Shown one piece after another: positions 7,534 to 16,354 of a DNA stretch of 64,000 nucleotides. The stretch's first letter is position 1. Each line of letters begins with the position of its first letter. Origin of the DNA: Halorubrum hochsteinianum (lineage in GTDB: Archaea; Halobacteriota; Halobacteria; Halobacteriales; Haloferacaceae); contig NZ_CP098415.1 in NCBI RefSeq assembly GCF_023702125.1, positions 806,001 to 870,000 of the forward strand, written 5' to 3'. The notes beneath the pieces are model-generated. The model had not been told where the DNA came from, searched no databases, and saw only the letters and a list, made by a program, of their open reading frames with translations. The translations under genes were made by a program, and so were the position numbers.

Positions 7534-9178
7534 CGGCGCTCACCTCCGCGTCGCCGCCGGCCGGGTCCGGTGGCGCGTCGCCCCCGTCCGCGGCCGCGTC
7601 GGTCGCGCCGGGACCCGGCTCGGCGTCGGCCGCTGCCGCGGTCGCCGCCGTCACGGAGCCCGGCGTCGCGTCGGTCGCCCGCGTCTCGAACTGGTCGAGC
7701 CGCTCGGTGAGCGACGCGGTGCGCTCGGCGAGCGCCGTCGCCGTCTCGGCGAGGTCGCCCACGGTCTCGGCTGTGTCGTCCGCGGTCTCGGCCAGCTTTC
7801 GGGCGCGGTCCGCGGCGTCGGTGGCGGAGCCGTGGACCGCCTCGACGCGCGCCGCGACCGACTCGATCCCCTCCGCGCCCTCGTCGGTCGCCCGCGCGAT
7901 GTCACCCATCGCGACGTCGACGTCCTCGACGGTGCCGGTGAGCTCCTCGATCGCCGTCCCCGCCTCGCGCACCGCCGCGGTCGTCTCGTCCAACTCGGTC
8001 ATCGTCCGGTCCATCTCGCCGGCGACCGCCGACACGTCCTCGGTCACCTCGCCGATCGTCGCCTCGATCTCCGTGGTGGACTCGCGCGTCTCCTCGGCGA
8101 GCCCCTTCACCTCGTCGGCGACGACCGCGAACCCGTCGCCGTCGCCGCCCGCGCGCGACGCCTCGATCGAGGCGTTCAGCGCGAGGATGTTGGTCTGCTC
8201 GGCGATGTCCGCGATCACGTCGGTCGTCTCCGCGACGCCGTCCATCCGGTCGTCCAGCCCGGCGACCAGTTCGTCCAGATCCGCGAGCAGGTCGCCGATC
8301 GCGACGATCGCCTCGATCGCCTCCCGCGCCCGGGCCTCGCCCTCCTCGCCGAGGTCGGCCGCGGCGCTCGCGTCGCCGGCCACCTCGTCGGTGGTGGAGG
8401 CGATCTCCTCGACGGTCGCCGAGAAGTCGTCGGTGTCCGCGGCCGTCTCGCGCAGCCGGTCGGTCTGTTCGTCTAACTCGTCGGCCAGCTCGCGCATCTC
8501 GGCGGCCACCTCCTCGTTCATCGCGGCCACGTCGTCGGCCTCGGCCGCCATCTCCTCGCTCGTCGCCTCCACGTCGCCCGCGAACGACTGGATGTCCTCG
8601 ACCGTCGTCGAGAGCCCGCCGGTCATCTCGTTGTACGCGGCCGTGATGCGCTCGATCGCGTCGACGTCGCTGTCCTCGGAGAGCCGGCGCGTGAGGTCGC
8701 CCTCCGCGGCCCGCTCCATCGCGCCGCCGATCTCCTCGGCGCGGTCGAGCAGCGTGTCGGAGAGTTCCTCGGCCTCCTCGCGGGCCGTCTCCGCCTCGGA
8801 CTGCGCGCGCTCGGACTCGGCGACCGCGTCCCGGAGCGACCGGCGCGTCTCGTCGAAGGCGTCGAACAGCCGCCCGATCTCGTCGCGGCGGTCGGAGGTC
8901 GCGTTCGCGTCGAACTCGCCGCGGCCGACCGCCTCGGCGGTCTCCGTCAGCCGCCGGAGCTCGACCGCGACGTTCCCGACGAGGACGATGCCCAGCAGGC
9001 CGAGGTTCAGCGTGACGACGACGCCGACCGCTGTCAGCGCCGCCGTCGCCGCGGCCGGCGTGCCCACCGTCGCGACGTGCCCCGCGAAGAGGGCGACGAA
9101 TCCGAGCGTCGCGGCGAGCGTCAGGAGCACGGCCGCCCCGACCCGTCGGCCGTACCGCGTGGTGATCGCGTTCAGCAT
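7526..9178 (-). CDS. Htr-like methyl-accepting transducer
   Basis: This 550-residue protein starts at ATG 9178; the frame reaches 56 codons further up but that part is Arg/Pro-rich and unlike the family. It has two membrane helices (about residues 11-35 and 44-75) with almost no outside loop, a HAMP region, a long coiled coil, and the chemotaxis signalling hairpin (EQTNILALNASIEASRAG, then FAVVADEVKGLAEE) that docks CheW and CheA. Ser/Ala-rich Glu pairs on both sides are likely methylation sites. The lack of an outside sensor domain means input comes from a membrane partner, as in HtrI and HtrII, and the next gene is an opsin homologue. A minus-strand TAAATAG near 9210 may be the promoter. 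Confidence 0.88.
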   Translation of the reverse strand: MLNAITTRYGRRVGAAVLLTLAATLGFVALFAGHVATVGTPAAATAALTAVGVVVTLNLGLLGIVLVGNVAVELRRLTETAEAVGRGEFDANATSDRRDEIGRLFDAFDETRRSLRDAVAESERAQSEAETAREEAEELSDTLLDRAEEIGGAMERAAEGDLTRRLSEDSDVDAIERITAAYNEMTGGLSTTVEDIQSFAGDVEATSEEMAAEADDVAAMNEEVAAEMRELADELDEQTDRLRETAADTDDFSATVEEIASTTDEVAGDASAAADLGEEGEARAREAIEAIVAIGDLLADLDELVAGLDDRMDGVAETTDVIADIAEQTNILALNASIEASRAGGDGDGFAVVADEVKGLAEETRESTTEIEATIGEVTEDVSAVAGEMDRTMTELDETTAAVREAGTAIEELTGTVEDVDVAMGDIARATDEGAEGIESVAARVEAVHGSATDAADRARKLAETADDTAETVGDLAETATALAERTASLTERLDQFETRATDATPGSVTAATAAAADAEPGPGATDAAADGGDAPPDPAGGDAEVSADD

Positions 9179-9354
9179 ATGGTCTGTATGTACCAAACGA
9201 GATGCCCTATTTAGGAGTACAGGCCAAATTACACGCGTCGATAATTCGACGGACGGTGAGTCTTCGACCCGGTTTGGGTCCGAAACCCGCCGAATTCGGG
9301 GTGATGGGCCGCCTCGGGACCGGCCTTTTTCCGGCAGCCGCGCCACCCACGAGC

Positions 9355-9804
9355 ATGCCCAGCGTCAGCGGCACGTACATCGAGAACCGCCAGCGCGTCC
9401 AGCCCACGCACACGAACAACTACGAGTCCGCCCACGGGGGCAACGTCGTCAAGTGGATGGACGAGATCGGCGCGATGTCCGCGATGCGCGCCGCGGGCGA
9501 GACCTGCGTCACGGCCAAGATCAACGGCCTCGACTTCAAGCGGCCGGTCCCGCAGGGAGACACCTGCGTCATCGAGTCGTACGTGTACGCGGTCGGGCGC
9601 ACGAGCCTTCGCACGCGGATCCGCGCGTACCGCGAGTCGCCGCGCACCGGGGAGCGCCAGCTCACCACGGAGTCGTACTTCGTGTTCGTCGCCGTCGACG
9701 AGTCGGGGACGCCGACGGCCGTCCCGGAGCTGGCGGTCACGGGCGACCGCTGTCGGGAGCTCCGCGACGAGGCCCTCGCCGCGGAGCCGGACGAGGAGCG
9801 GTGA
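9355..9804 (+). CDS. hotdog-fold acyl-CoA thioesterase
   Basis: This 149-residue protein is a single hotdog domain of the YciA/acyl-CoA hydrolase type. NNYESAHGGNVVKWMDEIG is the family's N-terminal strand and central helix, with the Asp of the active site in WMDE. It would release free fatty acid or another acid from CoA in the cytoplasm. ATG 9355 follows a T-rich TATA-like element by about 27 bp, which supports this start. It is separate from the neighbouring lactate genes in direction of control, and its exact substrate cannot be read from sequence. Confidence 0.85.
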   Translation: MPSVSGTYIENRQRVQPTHTNNYESAHGGNVVKWMDEIGAMSAMRAAGETCVTAKINGLDFKRPVPQGDTCVIESYVYAVGRTSLRTRIRAYRESPRTGERQLTTESYFVFVAVDESGTPTAVPELAVTGDRCRELRDEALAAEPDEER

Positions 9805-9897
9805 TCGACCCCGCGGCGGCGCGACCGACCGCCGTCGCCCTCGACCACGACCCGTCGCATGTCAGTCTCCCGTCGTCGGACGCCACCACCGTAGTAT

Positions 9898-9924
9898 CCC
9901 CGCCGTAGGGGGTTGACGGCGGGG
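9898..9924 (+). terminator. 9-bp hairpin after the thioesterase gene
   Basis: CCCCGCCGT (9898-9906) and ACGGCGGGG (9916-9924) form a perfect 9-bp stem with a 9-nt loop, followed by TTT. It may end thioesterase transcription or be the remnant hairpin of an IS200/IS605-type end. It also lies upstream of the lactate permease promoter. Confidence 0.4.
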
Positions 9925-10003
9925 TTTCGAGCGAAAGTGACAGTTTCGTTGAAACGCGAGTTTTTATAATTAATGAACGTGATGAACCCACGTCGCATGT
10001 GGG
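9924..10003 (+). promoter_or_regulatory. lactate permease promoter with upstream dyad
   Basis: An imperfect inverted repeat, GTTTC-3 nt-CGAAA (9924-9936) against TTTCG-2 nt-GAAAC (9944-9955), stands directly before the TATA box TTTATAAT (9963-9970). A second small dyad, CCCAC-7 nt-GTGGG (9987-10003), falls at the expected transcription start. Both are good sites for a regulator of lactate uptake. The mRNA would have a leader of about 70 nt with a Shine-Dalgarno sequence, unlike most genes here. Confidence 0.5.
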
Positions 10004-10067
10004 AGACTATTCCTAACACGAGCCGTGGAGGGTGTCGAACCGCTGGATACGACGGAGGGGGGTCCGA

Positions 10068-11834
10068 ATGACGACCGGGGTCGACGTCGCGATCGCGGCG
10101 GTCCCGCTGCTGCTCGCCGGCGTCCTGCTCGTCGGCTTCCTCTGGCCGGCGACCCGCGCGATGCCGCTGGCGTGGGTCGCCGCGATCGGGGTCGGCTACT
10201 TCGCGTGGAACATGCCGGTGAACTGGCTCGCCGGGGCGTCCGCCGTGGGGGTGATGACCGCGATCGAGATCCTCTGGATCGTCTTCGGCGCGCTCGTCCT
10301 CCTGTACACGCTGATGGAGGCGGGCGCGTTCGACCGGATCAACCGCGGGTTCGCGACGGTCAGCGACGACCGCCGCGTCCAGATCGTCCTGATCGCCTTC
10401 TTCATGGCGACGTTCATCGAGGGGGCGGCCGGCTTCGGGACGCCCGCGGCGGTCGTCGCGCCGCTGCTCTTGGGGCTGGGCTTCCCGGCGCTCGCGGCGG
10501 TGGTCGCGGCGATCATCGGCCACATCATCGCCGTCACCTACGGCGCGGTGGGGACGCCGATCGTGGTCGGGATCCAGAGCCCGATGGAGAGCGTCGATTT
10601 CACCCGGACCGCGATCGAGGGCGGGGGGATGACCGTCCGGGAGTTCTCGGTCGAGGTGGCCGCGTGGGCCGCGACGTATCACGCCCTCGTCGGGTTCGTG
10701 ATGCCGCTTTTCGCGGTCGGGATGGTCGTCTACTTCTTCGGTGACCCCGACGAGCGGTCGCTCGCGCCGGCGTGGGAGGTCGCGCCGCTCTGTCTGGTCG
10801 CCGGGATCTCCTTCGCGGTCCCGTACTGGGTCTCGGCGTGGTTCCTCACCGCCGAGTTCCCGGCGCTCATCGGCTCGATGGTGGGCGGCGCGATCGTCCT
10901 GTCGATCCTGCGCGCGGGGTACCTGCTCCCGGACGAGGACTGGGAGTTCCCCGAGCGCGACCGCTGGGAGGACCACTGGGTCGGCTCGATCGAACCGGGG
11001 CAGTCGAACGGGTCGAACGGCGGTGCCGAGAGCCGCGGCGGCGTCTCGCCCGAGGCGGAGGCGGCCGACATCACCGACGTCGACGAGGAGATGTCGCTCC
11101 TGAAGGCGTGGTCGCCGTACGTCCTGCTCGTGGTCCTGCTGGTCGTGACGCGGGCGGTCGGTCCGATCTCCGATTTCATCAACCGCAGCGCCTTCGTCAT
11201 CAACTGGAACGACATCCTCGGGACGACGCTCAGCGGCTCCGTCGCGTGGATGAACGTCCCCGGGTTCTGGCTGCTCGTGAGCGCCGTGCTGGCGATCCCG
11301 ATCTTCGGGATGTCCGGTCAGGAGGTCGGTGACGCCTGGAGGGAGGCCGCCCGGAAGATCGTCTCGCCGTTCATCGCCCTCGTCTTCGTCATCGCGATGG
11401 TTCAGGTGATGCTCCAGTCCGGCGCGCACCCGAGCGCGCCCGAGGTCGGGAGCATGATCGTGTTGCTCGCGCAGACGACCGCCGACCTGCTGGGGGTCGC
11501 GTATCCGGCGTTCGCGTCGCTGATCGGCGCGCTCGGTGCCGCGATGGCCGGGTCGAACACCGTCTCGAACATCACCTTCGGCGCGTTCCAGTTCGAGGCG
11601 GCGACGCAGCTCGGGCTCCCGCGGACGATCATCGTCGGCGCGCAGGCCGTCGGCGGTGCCATCGGGAACCTCGTCGCGATCCACAACCTCGTCGCCGCGC
11701 TGGCGACGGTCGGCCTCCTCGGACAGGAAGGGCGGGTGATGCGGCTGAACCTCATCCCGCTGCTGTACTACGCGACGGGCGTCGGGCTGTTGTGTCTGCT
11801 GTTCAGCTACGTGCTGTTCACCGGCGTGTTCTGA
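10068..11834 (+). CDS. lctP: L-lactate permease family transporter
   Basis: This 588-residue membrane protein has about 13-14 hydrophobic helices and the LctP/GlcA family core near residues 115-150 (IEGAAGFGTPAAVVAP, the family's conserved glycine-rich loop) with a second Gly-rich repeat near 490-530 (MAGSNTVSNITFG). The family imports lactate or glycolate with protons or cations. I chose ATG 10068 because GGAGGGGGG lies 4-5 bases before it; a GTG at 10032 would add 12 Arg-rich residues. The next large gene downstream is a D-lactate dehydrogenase on the other strand, so uptake and oxidation genes sit together. Confidence 0.9.
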   Translation: MTTGVDVAIAAVPLLLAGVLLVGFLWPATRAMPLAWVAAIGVGYFAWNMPVNWLAGASAVGVMTAIEILWIVFGALVLLYTLMEAGAFDRINRGFATVSDDRRVQIVLIAFFMATFIEGAAGFGTPAAVVAPLLLGLGFPALAAVVAAIIGHIIAVTYGAVGTPIVVGIQSPMESVDFTRTAIEGGGMTVREFSVEVAAWAATYHALVGFVMPLFAVGMVVYFFGDPDERSLAPAWEVAPLCLVAGISFAVPYWVSAWFLTAEFPALIGSMVGGAIVLSILRAGYLLPDEDWEFPERDRWEDHWVGSIEPGQSNGSNGGAESRGGVSPEAEAADITDVDEEMSLLKAWSPYVLLVVLLVVTRAVGPISDFINRSAFVINWNDILGTTLSGSVAWMNVPGFWLLVSAVLAIPIFGMSGQEVGDAWREAARKIVSPFIALVFVIAMVQVMLQSGAHPSAPEVGSMIVLLAQTTADLLGVAYPAFASLIGALGAAMAGSNTVSNITFGAFQFEAATQLGLPRTIIVGAQAVGGAIGNLVAIHNLVAALATVGLLGQEGRVMRLNLIPLLYYATGVGLLCLLFSYVLFTGVF

Positions 11835-11868
11835 GCGTCGGGACCGACGCCGCGGCGCGGACTTTTTC
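11835..11868 (+). terminator. terminator after lctP
   Basis: GCGTCGG and CCGACGC form a tight hairpin (11835-11850) right after the stop codon of lctP, followed by a run of five T at 11863-11867. This is a plausible end of transcription. Confidence 0.5.
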
Positions 11869-12028
11869 GCTCGACGCGACCGCGACTCGCGAGCCGCGGC
11901 GCTGGCACTAACGGCGGAATCGAAGACGGAGAACCGCTCGACTCGGAAGCCTCGCCAGCGCTCGGGCCGTGGTTTCGAATTTCGGACGGGCCGGACGGCG
12001 CGTTACCGAGAGAAACGGGGAACGCGGT

Positions 12029-12151
12029 TCAGGCGCGGAGCCACTCGACGAGGCGTGCGACCGGGCTGGTCGCCGCGTCGAGGTCCTCGGGGCGCGGGGA
12101 GTCTTTCAGTCGCACGGAGCCGCTCTTGTAGTTCTTTTTGATATCTCCCAT
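12029..12151 (-). CDS. 40-residue hypothetical protein
   Basis: This frame encodes 40 residues starting MGDIKKNYKSGSVRLKDS and ending VARLVEWLRA. The region is more AT-rich than its neighbours, but the C-terminal half (SPRPEDLDAATSPVARLVEWL) looks coding, with acidic residues and an amphipathic helix. A weak ATTTAGGG element lies just upstream. It sits between lctP and the D-lactate dehydrogenase, where a small accessory or regulatory protein would fit, but I do not recognise the family. Confidence 0.45.
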   Translation of the reverse strand: MGDIKKNYKSGSVRLKDSPRPEDLDAATSPVARLVEWLRA

Positions 12152-12379
12152 TACATCCCTAAATCGTACCCTCAGAGGCATAAGCGGCTCGAAATCGCAA
12201 CATATCGTGGTGAATTGTTCATGATGTATCAACTGGATCGTCAGGATCGTTCGGGACGTTTCACCGGGCGGATCGGTCGGACCGAGAGAATAGGGAGTTC
12301 CGCGGCCGGTGGCGGGGTGGATCCCCCGCGCCGCCGCAGCCGCCGTCGGTCGTCCGCCATCGTCGGTCGTCCGCCGCCG

Positions 12380-15300
12380 TCAGTCGTCGGCGGCCGCCGG
12401 GCCGGTCGGCTCGGCGACGCTCGCGTCGGCGGCGACCGCGGGACCGGTCACCGCCTCGGCGACCTTCTCGATCGGGTGCGGCGGGGCCTCGGTGCCCTCG
12501 TCGCGGTCGCCCAGCTGGGACCGGCAGGACGCGCCGGGCGCGGTCACCGTCTCGCCGTCGCTCTCGTCGACCTGATCGAAGAGGATCCGCCCGATCGCCT
12601 TCGAGATGTCGTAGTGCTCCGACTCGTAGCCGAAGGAGCCGGCCATCCCACAACACGACGAGTCGAGCGGGTCCACGTCGTAGCCGGCGCGCCGCAACAC
12701 GCCGACCGCGTGGTGGTCCTTGTTCGTGGCCTTCTGGTTACAGTGGCCGTGATAGGTGAGCGACTCCGCGGGCGCGTCGAACGCCAACTGCTCGTCGACG
12801 CGGCCGGCGTCGAGATACTCTAACACGCCGTAGGCGGCGGCGGAGACGGCCTCGACGTCGTCGCCGTCGAGGAGGTCGAGGTACTCGTCTTGGAACATCA
12901 CGGCGTCCGACGGCTCGACGAACACGACCGACTGCCCGTCGCGGACCCGTGGCGCGAGCCGCTCGACGTTGGTCGCGGCGCGCTCGCGGGCCTCGTCGAG
13001 GAAGCCCGTCGAGAACGCCGCCCGGCCGGAGGGAGCGAGGTCGTCGGGCACCTCCACGCGGACGTTCGCGGCCTCCAACACCGAGACGGCCGCCTTCCCG
13101 GCCGCCGGGTAGCTGTAGTTGGTGTAGGTGTCCGGGAACAGCGCCACCGTGTCGACCGCCTCGTCGGGCGCGACCGTCGAGCCGCCGCGCGCCGCGAACC
13201 AGTCCTCGAAGCTCTCCGAGCGGAACGTCGGCAGTTCGCGGTCGGGCGCGATCCCTGCGACCGCGTCCATTACGGCGCGAGCGCCGGGGATCTTCGTCGC
13301 CGCGTTCGAGACCGGCGCGAGCGCGCTCCCCAGCGCGGAGAAGCGGTCGATGTCCCGGAAGATCCGCTCGCGGAGCCCCGACCCCTCCTCCTCGTGGTGC
13401 TCGTGTTTCACCTCGGCCTTCAGCTTCGCGAGGTCGACCCCGGTCGGGCAGTCGCTCTTACACCCCTTACAGCCGACACAGAGGCCGAGCACCTCCTCTT
13501 GGAACCGGTCGGAGTGGATCTCGTCGTCGTCCAGTTCGCCGCTGATGGCGGCCCGGAGCATGTTCGCGCGCCCGCGGGTCGCCTGGATCTCCTCCTCGGA
13601 GGCGCGGTAGGTCGGGCACATCACGCCGGAGTCGGTCTCGCGGCACGTCCCGCAGCCGTTACACAGCTCGACGAGATGGGAGAAGCCGCCCTCGTCGTCG
13701 AAGTCCAGCTCCGTCTGCGGCTCGATCGACTCGTACGCCGGGCCGTACCGGAGGTTCTCGCGCATGTCCGTGTCGGCCGCGGTGTCGGGGTAGCCGCGCT
13801 CGGCGGCGGCCTCCCCGTCGACGTAGACGACCTTGCCCGGGTTCATCCGCCACTCGGGGTCGAACGTCGACTTGAGCTCCTGAAAGGCGCTCCAGAGGTC
13901 CTCGCCGTACATTTTCGGGTTGAACTCGGTGCGCGCGAGCCCGTCGCCGTGCTCGCCGGAGAACGCGCCGTGGTGCTCCAAGACGAGGTCCGTCACGTCC
14001 TCGGAGATGGAGTGCATCTTCTCGACGCCCTCCTCCTCCTTGAGCGAGAGGATCGGGCGGATGTGGAGCGTGCCGGAGCCCGCGTGCGCGAAGTAGGCGG
14101 CGGAGGTGTCGTGGTCCGTCAGCACGTCCTCGAACTGCCCGACATACTCGGCCAGCTCCTCGGGCGGCACCGTCGCGTCCTCGATGAACGGGTACGGCTT
14201 CGGGTCGCCGCGCATGCTCATGAGGAGCGGGATGGCCGCCTTGCGGAGCTTCCAGAGGTCTTCCTGATCCTCGTCAGTGTACGCCTCCAGCACGTCGAAG
14301 GCGTCGCCCCCGTCAACGAAGTGGGCGGTCGTGTCCGCGATCGCCGCCTCGAAGTCGTCGACCAGCTCCGAGTCCCACTCCAGCATCAGCGCCGCGGCCG
14401 CGCGGTCCGGGATCGGCTCGGCGTACTGGGCGAACTCCTGTGACCCCGCGGCGAGCGAGAACACCTCGTCGTCCATCAGCTCGACCGCGCTCACGGGGAA
14501 CTCCAGCGCCTCGGGCACAGCCTTCATCGCGTCGACCAGCGAGTCGAACGTGTACAGCGCGAGCGCCGTCTCCTCCGGGCGGGTGACCAGCGACACCTCG
14601 GCCTCGACGATCGTGCCGAGGGTGCCCTCCGCGCCGACGAACAGCTTCGAGAGGTTGATCACTTCCTCGCCGTCGTCGTTCTCGTAGATCACCTTATGGA
14701 GGTTGTACCCCGACACCGAGCGCTTGAGGTTCGGGTACTTCTCGTCGATCTGCGCCTCGTTGTCCTCGACGAGCGCCCGGGTCGTCTCGTACAGCGAGGC
14801 CTCCAGGTCGTCGCCGGAGACGATCGCCTCGTACTCCGGCGAGTCGAGGACGACCTCCCGGGCGTGGAGCAGCGAGCCGTCCGCGAGCACGACCCTCAGT
14901 TCCTCCGTGTACGCGTCCGTGATCCCGTACCGCACCGAGTGCGCGCCGGTGGAGTTGTTGCCGATCCCGCCGACGACGGTCGCCCGCGCGGATGAGGCGG
15001 GGTCGGGCGCGAACTTCAGCCCGTCCTCCGCCAGCCGGTCGTCGAGGTGGTCCTGCACGACGCCGGGCTGGACCACCGCCCGCCGGTCGTCGGGCCGGAC
15101 CTCGACGATCTCGTCCATGTGCTTCGAGAGGTCCAACACCACGCAGCCCGGCCCGACCGTCTGCCCGCCGAGCGAGGAGCCGGCTCCGCGCGGAATGACC
15201 GGGACGCCGTGGTCGGCCGCGACCGCCATCGCGGCCTGTACGTCCTCGACGGAGCGCGGCAGGACGACGCCGGCCGGCCGCGCCTGATAGATGCTCCCGT

Positions 15301-15475
15301 CGGTCGCGTACAGCACCTGCGCGTACTCGTCGAACTGGACCCCTCCCTCGACCCGGTCGCGGAGGTCCGACGCCAGCTCCCGGTAGGCGGCCACGTCCGG
15401 CCGGTCGTGACCGAGCGCGGCCGCGGACGTGTCCAAGTCCGGCGCGTCACTCCCCCACGTGGGTTCGGTTGCCAT
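12380..15475 (-). CDS. dld: D-lactate dehydrogenase, FAD plus Fe-S fusion
   Basis: This 1031-residue protein joins an FAD-binding domain of the vanillyl-alcohol-oxidase type (about residues 45-270, with PRGAGSSLGGQTVGPG), its substrate-binding cap (280-530), two 4Fe-4S clusters (CNGCGTCRETDSGVMCP and CVGCKGCKSDCP, about 610-690) and a GlpC-like CCG domain (DSSCCGMAGSFG near 950). This layout belongs to the D-lactate and glycolate dehydrogenases that pass electrons to the respiratory chain. A minus-strand TTTTATTC box about 27 bp before ATG 15475 suggests a leaderless mRNA. Neighbouring lctP and a glyoxalase-like gene support D-lactate as substrate; 2-hydroxyglutarate or glycolate remain possible. 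Confidence 0.85.
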   Translation of the reverse strand: MATEPTWGSDAPDLDTSAAALGHDRPDVAAYRELASDLRDRVEGGVQFDEYAQVLYATDGSIYQARPAGVVLPRSVEDVQAAMAVAADHGVPVIPRGAGSSLGGQTVGPGCVVLDLSKHMDEIVEVRPDDRRAVVQPGVVQDHLDDRLAEDGLKFAPDPASSARATVVGGIGNNSTGAHSVRYGITDAYTEELRVVLADGSLLHAREVVLDSPEYEAIVSGDDLEASLYETTRALVEDNEAQIDEKYPNLKRSVSGYNLHKVIYENDDGEEVINLSKLFVGAEGTLGTIVEAEVSLVTRPEETALALYTFDSLVDAMKAVPEALEFPVSAVELMDDEVFSLAAGSQEFAQYAEPIPDRAAAALMLEWDSELVDDFEAAIADTTAHFVDGGDAFDVLEAYTDEDQEDLWKLRKAAIPLLMSMRGDPKPYPFIEDATVPPEELAEYVGQFEDVLTDHDTSAAYFAHAGSGTLHIRPILSLKEEEGVEKMHSISEDVTDLVLEHHGAFSGEHGDGLARTEFNPKMYGEDLWSAFQELKSTFDPEWRMNPGKVVYVDGEAAAERGYPDTAADTDMRENLRYGPAYESIEPQTELDFDDEGGFSHLVELCNGCGTCRETDSGVMCPTYRASEEEIQATRGRANMLRAAISGELDDDEIHSDRFQEEVLGLCVGCKGCKSDCPTGVDLAKLKAEVKHEHHEEEGSGLRERIFRDIDRFSALGSALAPVSNAATKIPGARAVMDAVAGIAPDRELPTFRSESFEDWFAARGGSTVAPDEAVDTVALFPDTYTNYSYPAAGKAAVSVLEAANVRVEVPDDLAPSGRAAFSTGFLDEARERAATNVERLAPRVRDGQSVVFVEPSDAVMFQDEYLDLLDGDDVEAVSAAAYGVLEYLDAGRVDEQLAFDAPAESLTYHGHCNQKATNKDHHAVGVLRRAGYDVDPLDSSCCGMAGSFGYESEHYDISKAIGRILFDQVDESDGETVTAPGASCRSQLGDRDEGTEAPPHPIEKVAEAVTGPAVAADASVAEPTGPAAADD

Positions 15476-15609
15476 GGTGTACTCCGGGGCGAGAAAGCGA
15501 ATAAAACCTTTGTTAATGATAAATTTGCGAGGCGACGCCGACGCGGCCGCCGTCGCCGAGGGAGCGGTTCCCGCCGGGATTTATGCCGTCACCGCGAGAG
15601 CCGGGTCCC

Positions 15610-15978
15610 ATGGAGATACTCCACACGTGTCTCAACGTGGCCGACGCGGACCGGACGGCGGACTGGTACGTCGAACAGCTCGGGTTCGAGCGCTCCTGGG
15701 AGTTCACGACGGCGGACGGCGACACGCGGAACGTCTACGTCGCCGACGACGCGGGCGTCGAGTTCCAGCTGTCCGACACCGACGGCGAGGAGCCGGGAGA
15801 CGACGGCGACAGGTACGACCACGTCGCGGTCGGCGTCGACGACGTCGACGAGGCGTTCGAATCGATCGACCACCACGGCGTCGTGAAGGAGCCGGGCGAC
15901 CAGCCGGAGGCGGGCGCGCGGACCGCGTTCGTGAAGGACCCCGACGGGCACGCGGTCGAGCTGATCGAGCCGCTGTAG
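15610..15978 (+). CDS. glyoxalase-like (VOC superfamily) protein
   Basis: This 122-residue protein has two beta-alpha-beta-beta-beta units of the vicinal-oxygen-chelate fold. Candidate metal ligands are His at the start (ILHTCLNV), Glu in VEFQLSD, His in YDHVAVG, and Glu in the closing HAVELIEP. It resembles lactoylglutathione lyase. TTTATG at 15578-15584 lies about 27 bp before ATG 15610, so the mRNA is probably leaderless. It is divergent from the D-lactate dehydrogenase. Glyoxalases turn methylglyoxal adducts into D-lactoyl products, so joint action with that enzyme is an attractive inference, not proof. Confidence 0.8.
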   Translation: MEILHTCLNVADADRTADWYVEQLGFERSWEFTTADGDTRNVYVADDAGVEFQLSDTDGEEPGDDGDRYDHVAVGVDDVDEAFESIDHHGVVKEPGDQPEAGARTAFVKDPDGHAVELIEPL

Positions 15979-16000
15979 ATAGAGCGAACGAGCGACGGGC

Positions 16001-16245
16001 GATACGCAGTTGTCGTCGATCCAACTGCGAAGACCTCCAAAGCCCCGCCCACACAGCAACCGTACCTCACGCCTCCCCAGCCTCGTCGCTGGCACCCTCC
16101 GCTTCGCTCCGGGGCCAGCGACTCCAGCGAGGGACCGAAGGTCCCTCTGGCAGCCGGCGCGTAGCGCCGGCGACCTCGCGCGTGCGCCTCGCGGGCCGAT
16201 GGCCCGCTCGCAGGCACGCGCCGACCGCGTCGTTCTTTGTAAGTG
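16001..16245 (+). ncRNA. decayed copy A of the repeated structured element
   Basis: This copy keeps the outline of the element described at 42675-42966 but has lost stem 1: the sequence jumps from CCTCCAAAGCCCC to the linker GCCCACACAGCAACC. The linker CCTCACGCCTCCCCAGCCTC is intact. Stem 2 is GTCGCTGG (16085-16092) with CCAGCGAC (16115-16122). Stem 3 is GCGCGTGC (16178-16185) with GCACGCGC (16214-16221). Extra hairpins are AGGGACC-GAA-GGTCCCT, GCCGGCGC-GTA-GCGCCGGC and GCGGGCC-GAT-GGCCCGC. Its flanking TATA boxes are degraded to GATACGCAG and TTTGTAAG, so it is probably not transcribed from its own promoter. Confidence 0.6.
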
Positions 16246-16354
16246 GTCGTCGCCCTCGCTCACGGTCGTTCAGAGCACGACCGCTCCGGGACTGAGTCGA
16301 CGCGAAAAAGTTCGAGGTGTCGGCGGGACGCGGGTCGAACGGTCGGTCGGCCGA

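Noticed and set aside
12347-12377. GTCGGTCGTCCGCC repeated twice near the end of the dehydrogenase gene
   Set aside because: A simple 14-bp duplication with a 3-bp gap in low-complexity GC sequence; no dyad or other copies were seen.
12890-14443. A 517-codon frame opposite the D-lactate dehydrogenase
   Set aside because: High GC leaves long open frames on the opposite strand. This one is Arg/Val/Leu-rich and lies entirely within a well-supported gene.
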